Assembly: GCA_036429605.1 (NCBI GenBank)
Contig: JAVFKD010000002.1
Location: 2,480,001 to 2,544,000, forward strand
Length of the DNA: 64,000 nucleotides
Direction of reading: 5' to 3'
Source: Cladobotryum mycophilum
Lineage: Eukaryota > Ascomycota > Sordariomycetes > Hypocreales > Hypocreaceae
The notes under the pieces are model-generated. The model worked only from the letters and a program-made list of their open reading frames with translations, was not told where the DNA came from and made no database searches. This document shows positions 24,182 to 36,439 of the stretch, one piece after another; position 1 is the stretch's first letter, and each line of letters starts with the position of its first letter. Made by a program: the position numbers and the translations under genes.

Positions 24182-24637
24182 TTGTCTTTTATAAGCCCTT
24201 TCTACCAGATGCTTCGTCGCGACTTCTTTCACCTCCGCCCCTCACGCATTTCCTCACCTCTCAAACCACATTCCTTCCTCACCACCTCGATGAGCTCAAA
24301 TTCTCAATCCGCTTCTCCTCCGGATCAGTCCGATTCCCAAGCCCACTCCAGTCCTGAAAAGGCCCTTCCCGCCCCCGGAGAGAACAGCGACGGGGCTACG
24401 ATACTGGACGTTAGCGGGAATGGTACCACCGTGAAACTTGATGGCCTGGGTCCTATGGTCGTAAACCAGGACGGAACCATATCTAGAATCTCGAACTGGT
24501 CTAACATGGCTGAGATCGAGCAGAATAATACACTGAGAATTATTGGCAAGCGGAATCAAACTCGCTTGGCAGCTTTGAGGAAAGCCCAAGAAAGTGGCAA
24601 TGAGAGTGGCAGCGGGGGCAGTCAGACAGGGTCCTAA
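24182..24637 (+). CDS. Small conserved fungal protein of unknown function
   Basis: A 151-residue single-exon frame. The N-terminal 35 residues are basic and hydroxylated (LRRDFFHLRPSRISSPLK) and could be a mitochondrial targeting signal. A Ser/Pro-rich linker follows. The conserved-looking part is residues 73-138, with ILDVSGNGTTVKLDGLGPMV, VNQDGTISRISNW and EIEQNNTLRIIGKRNQTRL. I recall similar short fungal proteins with a DGT-SRI-NW ... NT-R-LGKRN pattern, but no function is established. An internal Met at 24209 (MLRRDFF) is an equally good start. The gene converges on the bZIP gene. Confidence 0.7.
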   Translation: MSFISPFYQMLRRDFFHLRPSRISSPLKPHSFLTTSMSSNSQSASPPDQSDSQAHSSPEKALPAPGENSDGATILDVSGNGTTVKLDGLGPMVVNQDGTISRISNWSNMAEIEQNNTLRIIGKRNQTRLAALRKAQESGNESGSGGSQTGS

Positions 24638-24951
24638 TAAAAGAATCAAGGCACCAGATACATAACGTCAATAAATTTCATGCATAGAGCCACTGTTTGG
24701 GCTCTCTATATGTACGATTCACTCATACATGTTGCATAGGTATGGAAAAACCAGAGTTACCGCCCACCGTCGTAAGCCAACCGTTTCTCGATTGTCCCAC
24801 AGCACGCCAAATATCAATGCATTGCAGTAAAACGCCGTGACCAAAACAACACCTCCCCTTTCCTTTCCCCCAAACCTGGTAAGAGGAGCCGGGATATCAT
24901 TCAAACGTCGTTAAAAATAATAAAAAAGAAAAAAGAAGAAGCTCAATTCAT
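24638..24951. other. Convergent 3' spacer
   Basis: The 314 bases between the small gene and the bZIP gene hold an ATAAA near 24,671 and an A-rich stretch at about 24,913-24,940. No gene is seen. Confidence 0.5.
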
Positions 24952-26335
24952 CTACCGTTCTTCCTTTGACTTTTCTGAGCCCGTACTTGATTCGGCGGCT
25001 GTAGGCTTGGTCTTTTCGCTGGCGTGCTTGGTGAACTCCTTCCACAGAGCCACAATATCATCACTGCCTTCATTTTTGTCAACAAGCAGATTCTTCAGCC
25101 ACTTGTTCTCAGTTTCGAGTTGAGAGACTCTGTTTTCAAGAGCTGACACTTTGTCGGACATCTCCTTGGCGGACTTCTCAAGGGCCTGCTCGCGCTGCTT
25201 CTTCTTGATTCGGAAACGGGCGCTAGCGGCTGTGTTTCTTCTTCGCTTATCCTCCTCTGCAGCCATCCTCGAGGCTTCCTCCAAGTTCAATGGCTGCTCG
25301 GACTTTCGCTTATCGGCAGATGGAGGCGCAGGCTGGTGATACTGAGCCTGCTGCGGAGGCACAGGAACATGCCTATGATTTGGCTGCAGAGGCGGGAAGC
25401 TCTGGGCACCAGTGCTCTCTGGGAAGTTGTTCATGTGGGGTGCCGCATATGTGTTGCCGAAATCAGTGAAGTTAAAATCTGTTATGGTGACCAAATCGTT
25501 AATACATGAATCCTTTCCATACAAATGATGTCTCTAATATGATGAACGGGAGATTGAAGCCATGCTGCCATGCTAACGGGGTGAATATAGATGCTCGTGA
25601 GCCATGGCCAATAGGGTTGCAACGGTCGCAGCATTGCCGCATTGGGAAGTAGTTGTCAAAATCACGAGAAATTGCACCATCGCCCCGGGATTTGTCAGCG
25701 CATAGAATTTGGAAGGATGCCCCACTATAGGCACAATCCAGCATCTGGCTGCATGCATCCGGGAACAAAAGGTCCCAATGAGAGAGAGAAAAAGGGAGGT
25801 AGGGATGGAAGAGAGGTGAAGAAAAGAAATTCAAGGATTTGAGAAGTGATTGGATGCGGTGTAAACCTGCTGCTTTGTCGTAATTGTTGCGTGTAATTGT
25901 GTCCAACGGGGCGGAAAGCTCTCCAGCTGCTGGTGGCCGATTCATGAATAGATGCATGCGCGCCAAAGTCGGTGATAAAGTGTGACGGGAAGGGGGTAGA
26001 AAGGTCGACAAAAAACAGAACAAGCATTAAGATTGAGAGGTAAACTCACCAGACATGAAATCTAAATTGGGCATTTCGCCAATGACTGAAGGGGCTGCGC
26101 TCACATCCTCGGAAGCTGTACCGCTGCGACCTTTGGCCTCGGGCTTGACGGGTTGAGCCTGGAAATCGGTATTCTGCCCCGAGTCGAAGTCGAAGAATTG
26201 AGTATTTGTAAAGAGAGCCAAATCTTCCTCCATGTTGAAAGGCTCCTCGACACTGGCCTCTTGTGGGCTGATGGCGTTTAGATCGCGAAGATATTGCGAC
26301 ACATTGGGACCATGTCGGCCGCTATAATTTGACAT
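24952..26335 (-). CDS. cys-3: bZIP transcription factor of the CYS-3/MetR sulfur regulator family
   Basis: Two exons, 26050-26335 and 24952-25478, encode 270 residues, joined by a 571-nt GTGAGT..ACAG intron. The bZIP domain is near the C-terminus. Its basic region EEDKRRRNTAASARFRIKKK is followed by a leucine zipper (SALENRVSQLETENKWLKNL). This pattern, including REQALEKSAKEMSDKV, is the one I know from Neurospora CYS-3 and Aspergillus MetR, nuclear activators of sulfate and sulfur-amino-acid assimilation genes. The N-terminal exon is acidic and Ser/Pro-rich, as in an activation domain. The protein is slightly longer than N. crassa CYS-3 (about 236). The gene has a long upstream region, in keeping with a regulated promoter. 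Confidence 0.85.
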
Positions 26336-28381
26336 GATGAATGTTGATACTTCTCAATTCTGAGAGTTCAAAATAATGATGATGATGATGATAGCGATGG
26401 AAGAACAGGGAGAAAAAAGAGAGGAAAATTGATAATAAATCGTAGTGACGGTTCCCGGCGTAGTATGTCGGGATGTCTCGTTCTGCGCCCGGTCGGTGCG
26501 CGGTCGAGGATTCGAAATACGAGACAATGTCTCTATTGAAGCGGTAGTTGAATTTGTGCGCTGGTTTTCGTAGCCAGAATGGCCGTCGGCGTTGATGCTT
26601 CTGAATCGTCACCAGTATGTTGGCGATGAAGTTGATAGCGGAGATGGATGACGGTGGTGAAGAAAGCAGAGGCAAGTTGAATGGTCGAGGTGAGCGTCAA
26701 TGGCGAATCTCGGACCGGGGGGTATGAGTGTCTTGCGGAGTTTTCCACCACCACCACCACCAAGACCAAAGGACAAGAGAGTCAGTCAGATGCGGTGCAA
26801 CGTAACCGAAGGTCGGCCGAAAAGGCGCCCCCCCAATCCTACTAGGTACCTAGCAGTTAACCTCCAATCCAGTTGGCTCTTGTCGCGCTGCACAGACCGA
26901 GTGCTTAGGAATCAAACGTACGGAGCACTGAGGAGACAGCTAGACTAGACAATAGCAGCCCCACCGCTATAGGAACCGCCTGGAGAACCGCCTGGGAATA
27001 GCCTGGTCACAGCCCTGGATAGTGACCGAGGTGTGTTTTTGTGTGGCCAGCGCCATTTGTCGCGCCCTTTTCCACCCACCATCAGGGGCTGCAACCAGTA
27101 AGGTTGATTGGACTAGCTCCATAGAATCCATCTATTGCTCATTCTGTCGTCAAAAATACCTGTAACTTTTGGAATCAAGTTCTTATCGTCGCCCATGATT
27201 GGAAGTTTGGAACCATGAGGGGCATAATATCAATCTTATGACGGCCTAGATTCAATCGGTCCCTGCTTTTCAAACTTGCTAACTTTGCATTACGGGACCC
27301 AACCAACCTTCAAAGTTTTTTCCCCCTTTGTGTTTTTATGTCAGACCAAAATGAACTATTATTCAAGACTTGAATCTCAGAATCTTCGTAGAGAATGAGA
27401 AGAAAAGAAAGAAGAAAAAAGAAGAAAAAGCACGTATCTTATCAAGATCAGGAAACAAAGATAAAACCCCGAACGTGCAGACACAGCAATGCCTTAATTT
27501 GGAACCAAGCCCTGGACGATGACCTCCCACACCACCACCGATCCAAGTCGTGGGGCCATGTCAAAGACGTGGGGGTTCACCATCACCAACGGCGAATTTG
27601 CCCTTCTCACCAGCCTCTATAACCCGAACCATGCAGATGGGGTGATGAACTGGTGACCCTTCAATTATTGTCTGGTTTCCCTATTATGGACCACCCCGCA
27701 TGAGAGGCACAAAAGCATGTGTTATCACTAGCCCAGCCCCATAATCAAGGCGTTCTGCGCTCTCGGAAGCAAGACACGGGGTGCATGCGCAGTACATCCG
27801 TTCCGATTGGTTTGAGTGTGGCTGCATGAAGAGAATGCAATCGCAACCGTCAATTTTTTATTATTCCAATGGATTCGTAGTGTTAGAAAGTCGTATCCCT
27901 GGCGTTGGTGAAACTGACATTGTCACCATCCCCGCCTTGGTGTGTGTGTGGGCTGCTGGGCTGGGTGTGATGAGATTTTCAAAAGGTCAGCTTCGGCCAG
28001 AAAGTGGGCAAAGTGGGTAAAGGTGGGGGAATTCCGAAAACCAGCCGGAACCTAGAGCTGAGACGCCACAGCTTAGTGTGTCATGTGGCTGAACACGTGG
28101 CTAGAGACCATCAAGGCTTCTTCATAGATCTGCTTACCTAACCCATCCAGTCGCACGATTGGCTTGGCCCGTTATTCTCTGGCCACAAGGCTAAGCCGAC
28201 GCGTCTGGCTGATATTGAATCGCGTCTCCTCGCAAGCCAAACTTGGTGGGGCAGCCTTGTTATGATGTAGTTCATCACATGCTCCATCATCAGCCTCATT
28301 GTCATAATTGTATAGAATGGTTTTATATAATCTTTTTTTAATATCTCATCCAACAGGGAGTCATTCTGCCGTGCCACCGCC
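26336..28381. other. Divergent intergenic region of about 2 kb (bZIP promoter and chl4 promoter)
   Basis: It contains ATG-trinucleotide (26,374-26,391) and CCA-trinucleotide (26,745-26,763) tracts in the bZIP leader, plus A-rich purine sequence around 27,395-27,430. No gene is supported. Confidence 0.5.
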
Positions 28382-29898
28382 ATGTCGCGTTTGTCGGTAC
28401 CAACAACAGCGAGGTTACCCTCATCGCTGCGCGTTGAATCATCCAACCATATTATAACCAAAAGTCTGAATAGACTGTCTCGCGAGTCACTCATTTTTCT
28501 CGCCGTTAATTGGCTTGACCAAGATACTGTTGCCAATGCAATGCCGTACCTGGAGAGGAGGGGGCCTGATGACGATGAGGAGGAAGATCCAGATGACCTC
28601 TACCCCCTTGCCGGTCCATCGCAGAGTTACAGCAGCTTTACATGGACATGCAGCAGCAAAAGGGGTCTAAACGAGATGTCATCAGTCGGATACTCGAAGG
28701 AGACTGGAGGCATGGGCTGACGTTGTATCAAATGGCGATGATTGACTTTACTTATTTTGACGAGCATCCGACGTCTCAAAAGTGGACGGCATATAAGATT
28801 CTTCCTCTGGAACTGCCAAAACATGATGCAGAAGAAGAAATCCTCGCCGTTGATCACACAACATTAAGGATCCCTCGTTTTCATCCCTCAACTTTTCTCC
28901 AGAACTTGCAGGGCCAGGCTTTGCCTGACATCAAAGCACATTATCAGTTTTATCGACCAAAGGATTTTTCGGTACTCTTGCTCCGCATATTTGCCGTAGA
29001 GTCTCCCTACAATAGTGGTTCATCCATATCAGGTCTCGACAGCAATGGAGTTGACTCAAACTTTGCTTCATCCCGAACCATCTATCTAGCCTTTCCCGAT
29101 GGTGCAGCCAGCATATACATCACCAAATTTCAAACTACTGGTCCGGTCACCATTGGCGAGTCAAAGAATCTACAGACATTAATCATCAAGGGTGTGCCAA
29201 ATGCGTTATCACGCCCCAGGGAAAGATATACTTTGAAGCCTACCAGTCTTACGAGTAAAAATTTGGATGCACTCTTGGATAAAAAAGGTGCTGGGCGAGG
29301 AAATGCGGCAGGAGGTGGTTGGAGCATATACGCCGACGAAAAGACCAAGAAATCGCCGCTTGATACAATTCTTCCCACCCCGCCCTTGTCAAGGGAATCG
29401 TCGCTTTCCGATGTCAATAGGAAGAGGCAGACACCGATGGACAAGGACCAACGAGCAGCGAAACGGACCAGGGTTATTGCAAAAGCACGATTCGGCAATT
29501 CAGGCATTGTCACGGATGGTAAAGGCGTTGAGAGGGTCGATATCCTACTAGAAGACTCTTTTCCCACATCAAATACTCGACGAGATCAAGTATCTGAAGA
29601 TGAAGCAGACTCTGCTGAAAAGAGGCCGACCAAAAGAAAGACTATCGACTCTGTAATTCGGCAGGCCGCGAATGAAGACGGCGACGACTCCGGTGCGCCG
29701 GATGATTCGTCGGGGTGGAGGCCGACCGTTAGAATCACTTTCCAAGGATCTCATGTCTTTGCAGGTATACGACAACTTGTGGAAGCCGGTATCATAGATG
29801 GAGAGCGGATGCCAGGTTGGATGACCGGGGAAGACGGAGTAACGATGGGCATTGTGAGGCACGGTCGAATACGAGGCAATAAGGGATCAGGAATATGA
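28382..29898 (+). CDS. chl4: CHL4/CENP-N family kinetochore protein (Mis15), one homopolymer frame break
   Basis: A single-exon gene whose N-terminus reads MSRLSVPTTARLPSSLRVES, then SLNRLSRESLIFLAVNWL, an acidic DDDEEED stretch, and KGSKRDVISRILEGDWRHGLTLYQMAM. The last phrase is characteristic of fungal Chl4/CENP-N, a constitutive centromere-associated network subunit that binds CENP-A nucleosomes and pairs with CENP-L/Iml3. The C-terminal part ends in a basic region after FQGSHVFAGIRQLVEAGII. The frame switches at a five-C run (28603-28607). One added base gives YPPCRSIAELQQLYMDM across the break and a 505-residue protein. The gene ends only 64 bp from the convergent TatD gene. Confidence 0.87.
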
Positions 29899-29962
29899 GG
29901 TCCCTAGGTCTATTTTGGATATTGTATATGATAGTTGATACCCATGATGCGACGATGCGACT

Positions 29963-31355
29963 CTAATGTGTTGACTCTAGCCCGAAAACCTTTACCGTGT
30001 TCTTCCAGGACGCCTCGCAGAGCTCTTCGATGCTCACCCCCTTGATAGCAGCAACGATCTTGGCAACCTTTTCGATGGTACAAGGCTCGTTCCGGCCTTT
30101 GACCATGGCCCCCTTTTGCCATTTTTCCTTCTTTACGACGACGTAACGGCTTGGCACTTCGGGCTCCTTCTTTTGGGCCTTCTTTTGCTGCTTACGGGGC
30201 TGCTGCTGCTGTGCGTTGGCACCTTCCGCTGGTACACCATTCGATACTGGTTCCGGCTCAGGTTTCTTCTCTATCAGATACTTCCAACCTTCATGACTCG
30301 GTCGAACCTCGCACCAAGGCCCATCTGTCTCGAGCATAATTCTATCAAGAGAAAGCTCCTTGACCACGGCACAGTTTTCCTCAGTCTTGAGACTGCAGCC
30401 ATTAATGCCGATATAGAGGCCAAGACTCATGAGCTCTCTTGCTTCCTCGATTGTGCCCGTGAAGCTGTGCACAACACCTCCCTTCTCCAGGTTTTCCAGC
30501 TTGTCGCCAAAGGCAGATTTTAAGAGCGCAACGAAGTCAGCGTGCGCCGCCCTAGAGTGCAAGAATAGGGGCAATTGGGGCTGGAGAGAGGCTGCGACTC
30601 TAAGCTGGGCCTCGAAGGAGTGCAGTTGTATCGTCTTGTTACAATAATGGAGACGGTCGTAGTCGAGTCCGAATTCACCAAAGGCAACAAGACCCTGCTC
30701 ACCAGAGGACCTAGCCTCAGCTAGCAGGGTCATGAGCTCGACGATTATCTTGGCGGATTGCTCAGGGTCTGGTTTAATATCCTCCGAGATAGGTGCTTCT
30801 GGATCGGGATCACATGAAGCTGTATGCTCAGTGTGGTGTTTCCCGCCACCGACACTAAAGATGGAGCTGCTGCAGGGGTGTATGCCGGCAGTTGCAAAAC
30901 ATGTCCCAGCTGAAGGTTCTCGTCAGCTTGATAGTTGAGGCTGCCAGAAAGGGGCCTACCAACGGAATTCCTTTGCTAATTCGAGGCCCTCGTGGGCACT
31001 CTTAAAGTCGGATCCTGTGACGATGAGTTTGGTACAGCCCACTTCTCGGGCTCTATCAACCACGTCTTGAAGATCATCTGGATGACGCTGGGTGCCATGG
31101 TATTTGCCTCTGAAGATGGGATCCGACAGGTTGATGCCAATCTACAAGAAAGAAACTACGTATCAGCAAAGCAAAGTACTGTAGATTTTGAGGAACAGGA
31201 TCTAGTACATCGATGTATCTTGGCGAATAAGATGCCCGTGCCTGTTCTGAGCCAGGCTGCTGAGCACTCATCCTGGCGAGAGTCGAAAAGCGGGACACGG
31301 AAGCAATAGAATAGCAAGGCAGTCGATTCTGAATTCGTTTCAGAATCAACGACAT
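29963..31355 (-). CDS. TatD-family metal-dependent deoxyribonuclease
   Basis: Three exons, 31209-31355, 30964-31141 and 29963-30909, give 423 residues with clean phases. The sequence runs RYIDIGINLSDPIFRGKYHG, TKLIVTGSDF, TAGIHPCSSS, LVAFGEFGLDYDRLHY, FLHSRAAH, VVHSFTGT and LETDGPWCEVRPSH, which are the metal-ligand and structural motifs of eukaryotic TatD (TATDN1). Yeast and worm homologues are 3'-5' exo/endonucleases linked to apoptotic DNA degradation. A Lys/Gln-rich insert near residues 320-345 looks disordered. The start at 31355 gives a basic, Ser-rich N-terminus that could direct import into mitochondria. The inner Met at 31271 (MSAQQPG) would give a cytosolic form. Confidence 0.9.
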
Positions 31356-32223
31356 GAGTATATAAAAGCCCTGTATGACTGACTGACTCACAAATCATTT
31401 ACCGTTCTTTTAGTGTGTGTGTGTCTCTCTCTCTCTCTCTCCTCTGCCTAAAGGTGATCTTATTGCACAGTATTAATTGTTCTTGAGTGGATAGCCAAGA
31501 CTCGACTGACTCACCTTGGGAGCAAACAGCCCCCTTGCTTATCGCCGAGGATTTACCGACACACCAAAAACGTAATTAATAATGCACACGTGATTCCGCG
31601 CCAACGTCCATTGACGCTTAGGCCAAGACGCGAGCAAGACAAGTTCAGGGATGCGCGTCACCGATGTTTTGCAGGGAGAGGCATACATTGCCGAAACAGG
31701 ACAAGACGGGACGAATTCAAGGGTTATTGTGGCATTTGTAAGCCATGATTATCTCAAGAGAGTAACATTCATAATATCCCTTAAAGTCAGAAAAATTTTG
31801 CACGTTCTGACCGTTGATAGGACAACCCTCGAGACTCGAGGTATCAAAAGGGGGGCATTTTCCGTAGGTTGGCGGGGCAAAAGTTAAGCCCACGTTTAAT
31901 GGATTTACTGGACTGTTTGTCACGCTAAACTGCACTGTTGGGCGTAGCGCGTCTCCAGAGCGCGACTCACTTAAAACGTCCTCCCACCATCTGAAAGCTG
32001 CTTCTCCTTCTCTTCGACTCTGCACTCAACATCACCGGCATCGACTAACACTCGAAAAGCCCCTCCTTCAAGCCCTCTTTCTTAATTGTGATAGTTGCTA
32101 GTATACTGGTCGATACTTGCAGCATCAAAAGAGTCTTGACATCCATCTACTTGTATACCGCACCTGCAGAATTTTCCCCACCGCTTCTTTTCTTTTTCCA
32201 TTCAGCCCTCCCACGCCATCACC
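31356..32223. other. Divergent promoter region between tatD and rnr1
   Basis: It contains a GT/CT dinucleotide tract at about 31,413-31,441 and three ACGCG cores upstream of rnr1 (see the regulatory entry). The 5' leader of rnr1 is CT-rich close to the start codon. No gene is seen. Confidence 0.55.
31628..31952. promoter_or_regulatory. Cluster of ACGCG (MCB-like) motifs upstream of rnr1
   Basis: ACGCG occurs on + at 31628-31632 and on the complementary strand at 31654-31658 and 31948-31952, about 270-600 bp ahead of the rnr1 start. In yeasts the MluI cell-cycle box contains this core, binds MBF, and drives G1/S transcription of ribonucleotide reductase genes. Use of the same sites here is an inference from motif and neighbour. 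Confidence 0.4.
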
Positions 32224-35126
32224 ATGTATGTGAAGAAGCGCGGTATGTACATCATCCTAGCATAACAAGTCAATACAATGAATGACCCGGCCATTGTGCT
32301 GACTTATGAGTAGACGGCCGCCAAGAGCGTGTCCAGTTCGACAAGATCACTGCCCGTGTCTCTAGGCTGTGTTACGGCCTCGACACTGATCATGTCGACC
32401 CTGTAGCCATTACCCAGAAAGTCATCTCTGGTGTTTATGGAGGTGTTACCACAATTCAGCTTGATGATCTTGTAAGTCGGCTCCGTAATGAACCGATCCC
32501 AATATAATAATCAAATCCATTAACACATATCAGGCCGCTGAGACAGCTGCTTACATGACTGTCACCCATCCCGACTACGCCATCCTTGCCGCTCGTATCG
32601 CCGTTTCCAACCTCCACAAGCAGACCAAGAAGCAGTGGTCGGCTGTTGTCAGCGACCTCTACCACTATGTCAACCCAAAGAACTCCAAAGCATCGCCCAT
32701 GATTTCACAAGCAACATACGAGTGCGTCATGAGACATAAGGAAGAGCTCGACTCTGCCATTGTATACGATAGGGACTTCAACTACCAGTACTTCGGTTTC
32801 AAGACTCTTGAACGATCATATCTCCTGAAGCTTGACGGTAAGATCGTTGAGCGTCCCCAGCATATGATCATGCGAGTTTCCGTTGGTATCTGGGGCGACG
32901 ATATTGAGAAGGTTCTCGAGACCTACAACCTCATGTCTAGCAAGTTCTTCACACATGCATCCCCCACTCTGTTCAATGCCGGTACTCCCCAGGCCCAGCT
33001 GTCTTCATGCTTCTTGGTCGACATGAAGGACGACAGCATTGAGGGTATCTATGACACTCTCAAGACCTGTGCCATGATCTCCAAGATGGCCGGTGGTATC
33101 GGTCTCAACGTCCACCGTATCCGTGCTACAGGCTCATACATCGCCGGTACCAATGGTACTTCCAACGGCATTGTCCCTATGCTCCGTGTCTTCAACAACA
33201 CCGCCAGATACGTGGACCAGGGTGGCAACAAGCGACCCGGTGCCTTTGCCATCTACCTTGAGCCTTGGCACGCTGATGTCTTTGAGTTCCTTGACTTGCG
33301 CAAGAACCACGGCAAGGAAGAAGTGCGCGCTAGAGACTTGTTCCTGGCCCTCTGGATCCCTGATCTATTCATGAAACGTGTTGAAAAGAATCTGGACTGG
33401 ACACTCATGTGCCCTAACGAGTGCCCCGGCCTCGCTGACTGCTATGGTGACGAGTTTGAGGCCTTGTATGAAAAGTATGAAAAGGAAGGTCGTGGTCGCA
33501 AGACCATTCGTGCCCAGAAGCTGTGGTACTCCATCCTTGAGGCTCAGACTGAAACTGGTAACCCTTTCATGCTTTACAAGGATGCTTGCAACAAGAAGAG
33601 CAACCAGAAGAATCTGGGAACTATTCGCAGCTCCAACCTCTGCACTGAAATCGTCGAGTACTCCGCTCCCGATGAAGTTGCAGTGTGCAACCTGGCCTCG
33701 TTGGCCTTGCCGGCCTATGTCGACTACAACGAGGGATGCTATGACTTTAAGAAACTTCATGAAGTTACCAAGGTTGTTGTCCGAAACTTGAACAAGATTA
33801 TTGATGTGAATCACTACCCTGTTCAGGAGGCTCGCAACAGCAACATGCGCCATCGCCCTATTGGTCTTGGTGTCCAGGGTCTCGCCGACGCTTTCCTTGC
33901 CCTTCGATTGCCCTTTGAGTCTCCTGAGGCTCGTCAATTGAACAAGCAAATTTTTGAAACCATCTACCACGCTGCTCTTGAGGCTTCAATGGAGATCTCC
34001 AAGGTGGAAGGCCCTTACCAGTCGTTCAAGGGATCCCCCGCTTCGGAAGGTATCCTCCAGTATGATATGTGGGATGCCAAGCCTTCTGATTTGTGGGAAT
34101 GGGACTCCTTGAAGGAACAGATTAAGGAGCATGGTATCCGCAACAGTTTGCTTGTCGCACCTATGCCTACTGCCAGTACCTCTCAGATCCTGGGCAACAA
34201 CGAGTGCTTCGAGCCTTACACTTCCAACATCTACCAACGACGAGTTTTGGCCGGTGAATTCCAGGTTGTCAACCCCTGGTTGCTCAAGGATCTGGTCGAC
34301 ACTGGTCTCTGGTCTGATGCCATGAAGAACCGCATCATTGCTGATAACGGTTCTATCCAGAACATTCCCAACATCCCTGACGATATCAAAGCTCTATACA
34401 AGACTGTCTGGGAAATCTCTCAGCGCCAGATTGTGCAGATGGCCGCGGATCGTGGTGCCTTCATCGACCAGTCCCAGTCTCTTAACATCCACATGAAGGA
34501 TCCCACGATGGGCAAGATCACAAGCATGCACTTTGCAGGCTGGAAGCTCGGCCTCAAGACGGGCATGTACTACCTGCGAACACAGGCTGCTGCTGCTCCT
34601 ATCCAGTTCACCGTTGATCAGCAAGCCTTGAAGGTTACTGACACCAATGTTGGCAAAGACCGGCAACTGAAGAAGCGAGCTCCTCCACCCGGATCTCCTT
34701 ATATTTCTTCACAAGCCGCCGTGCCTCGAGCCAGCTTCATAAAAAAAGAAGACTCGAGCGATTCGCTTAGCGCTGCAAATGGCGTGTCTGCTCCCATCGC
34801 AGCGCCTTCTGCCCGTGTCGTGTCATCGCCACACAAGGCCCCTCCCATGAAGGCTGATATTGATGAAGGCGACAGCCCCAAGGTTCTTCCTACCGAGCCC
34901 ACAGAGAACGTAGAAGAGGAAGAGCTTGCTGATCCCAGCAAGGCCAAGGACGGCCAGTTAGAGGACAAGAATGGTGATAGCGAAGGTCGGGAGCGAGATA
35001 TCTACTCAGACGCTGCTCTAGCCTGTAAGTGACAACCCCTTCATCCTCTTGACAAAGCTTGTGGTGCTAATCGTTTGTACAGGCAGCATTGAAAACCCTG
35101 AGTCATGTGTTATGTGCAGTGGTTAA
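32224..35126 (+). CDS. rnr1: Ribonucleotide reductase large subunit (class I, R1)
   Basis: Four exons: 32224-32242, 32314-32471, 32534-35024 and 35083-35126; 903 residues. The first exon codes only MYVKKR plus one base and the last only the C-terminal tail. The protein has the ATP-cone start (MYVKKRDGRQERVQFDK), the first redox cysteine in SSCFLVDM, the active-site NLCTE and the second cysteine in VAVCNLASLAL, and PMPTASTSQ near the substrate-binding loop. The tail ends CVMCSG, the swinging cysteine pair reduced by thioredoxin or glutaredoxin. Skipping the last intron would replace this pair with a stop, so it must be spliced. R1 pairs with R2 to make dNTPs in the cytosol. Between about residue 750 and the tail lies a low-complexity acidic/Ser linker typical of fungal R1. 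Confidence 0.97.
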
Positions 35127-35269
35127 GCAAAGTTTACGGAATTGAATGTATCGAATGTTAACGTTGATGAGATGAGTATGATGGCATGGACGGGCGAGCA
35201 TGTACATTTAAAGGGATGGGTAACTGAGTGTAATACGATATTTTTGGGTCTTTTGCGGCATGGGCATTA

Positions 35270-36140
35270 GGTCAGCATATCTTGACCAGATAGATTCCGC
35301 TGGCGTATAGTACTTTTGGTCGGATTACGGATTGTTGCGGGTTGCTTGCCCGCTTTCACGATTGCAACTGTTTGGTAGATGCTACGTAGGAATGAAATAT
35401 GATTTGGATACCCTGTTGCGCCCTTGATCAGTGACAGCGCTGACTTTTCTATCCCCACGTGTATTCCCTCCACAGCTACGTCTTCATTCCATTTTGTAAC
35501 ATTAGAAGCTTCATCAGCCTCACGCCGTGTTGATAGACGAGCTTGACGAGTTCTCATGGCTTGTTTTTGGGCCCACCTTGTAGATTTCCTGGCCAAGGTA
35601 AAGGTATTTGGGTGTCTAGTCTTTAATGAAGAGGCGTTGAAGTCAAAGTTTGGCAATCGGACAGCATGGGGTTCGTTCTACTCCCGTCGCTGCGTACGAG
35701 CGTTGGAACACTGTCATTTCAAACTCATCTGGCGTTTTTCGAGAGCATTGAAGAAGATTGCAATCCGAGCGCGATGCGATTCATATTCAGCCCTTGAAAA
35801 GAAAAAGAAAAGATATGTAGAGCCTGTTCTCGTGTAGGCTTGCTGTGCCCCTCAACTATTTGAGAGGATTGGGGGTCGCTCCCCCCCCCGACTTCTCGTG
35901 CGTTCCCGTCTCTCTTGACCTTGGATCGGCCCTTATTATGTGATTTCCTCCAATGGCCGGCGTCTTGGTTCCTGTACCGTGCCGCGGCACCATGGGGAGA
36001 GGAATCATGGGCAGCGATTTTTAAAGAGGGATTACTGGAAAGCGTCGTGGGATTGTCCTTTCAGGGCATTTTATCTAGCGGAGAGATCTCCGAGGGATCT
36101 GGTAGACTATCGCATGGATGATGCTCTATTGTGATGGAGG
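35270..36140 (-). pseudogene. Decayed, partly deleted relic of the coiled-coil gene at 56.2 kb
   Basis: Read on the minus strand this stretch aligns with 56.14-57.33 kb. A 48-base window early in the gene (56186 onward) matches the relic at 45 of 48 positions. Similarity continues through the middle (GTTCC-AC-CTCGT-CGCAGCGACG) to GAGAACTCGTCA and GGCGTG. About 500 bases are then missing, and the match resumes at READ...SNVTK (READ...SNATK in the intact copy) until roughly 35,400. The ATG of the intact gene corresponds to ATA at 36127-36129, and many small indels break the frame. The open part, 35267-35656, codes 129 residues but starts inside the old gene. I treat it as a pseudogene. Confidence 0.8.
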
Positions 36141-36439
36141 AGAGAAGGGAAGCTGATCCAGGAGCCTGACACGCTTAACGTGGATATGATTTGTGTCTCC
36201 ATGATTGAACATTAACCCTCTTGGAAAATCCTTGTCATCTAAACAAGTAGATGATCTCAAATTTTGTGGCAATGTGTGCTCGCAGAAGAGTTGGCTTTGG
36301 ACCTGAAAACTTTGCCTCTCGATATAATATTTACTATGACGGCGAATGTCTTATACGGAGGGTATAACTGTGCGGCGTTTCATTGTCTATATTCACGTTA
36401 TCCTTGTTTACAAGCCTGGCATATTTAACATCCTTTTTC

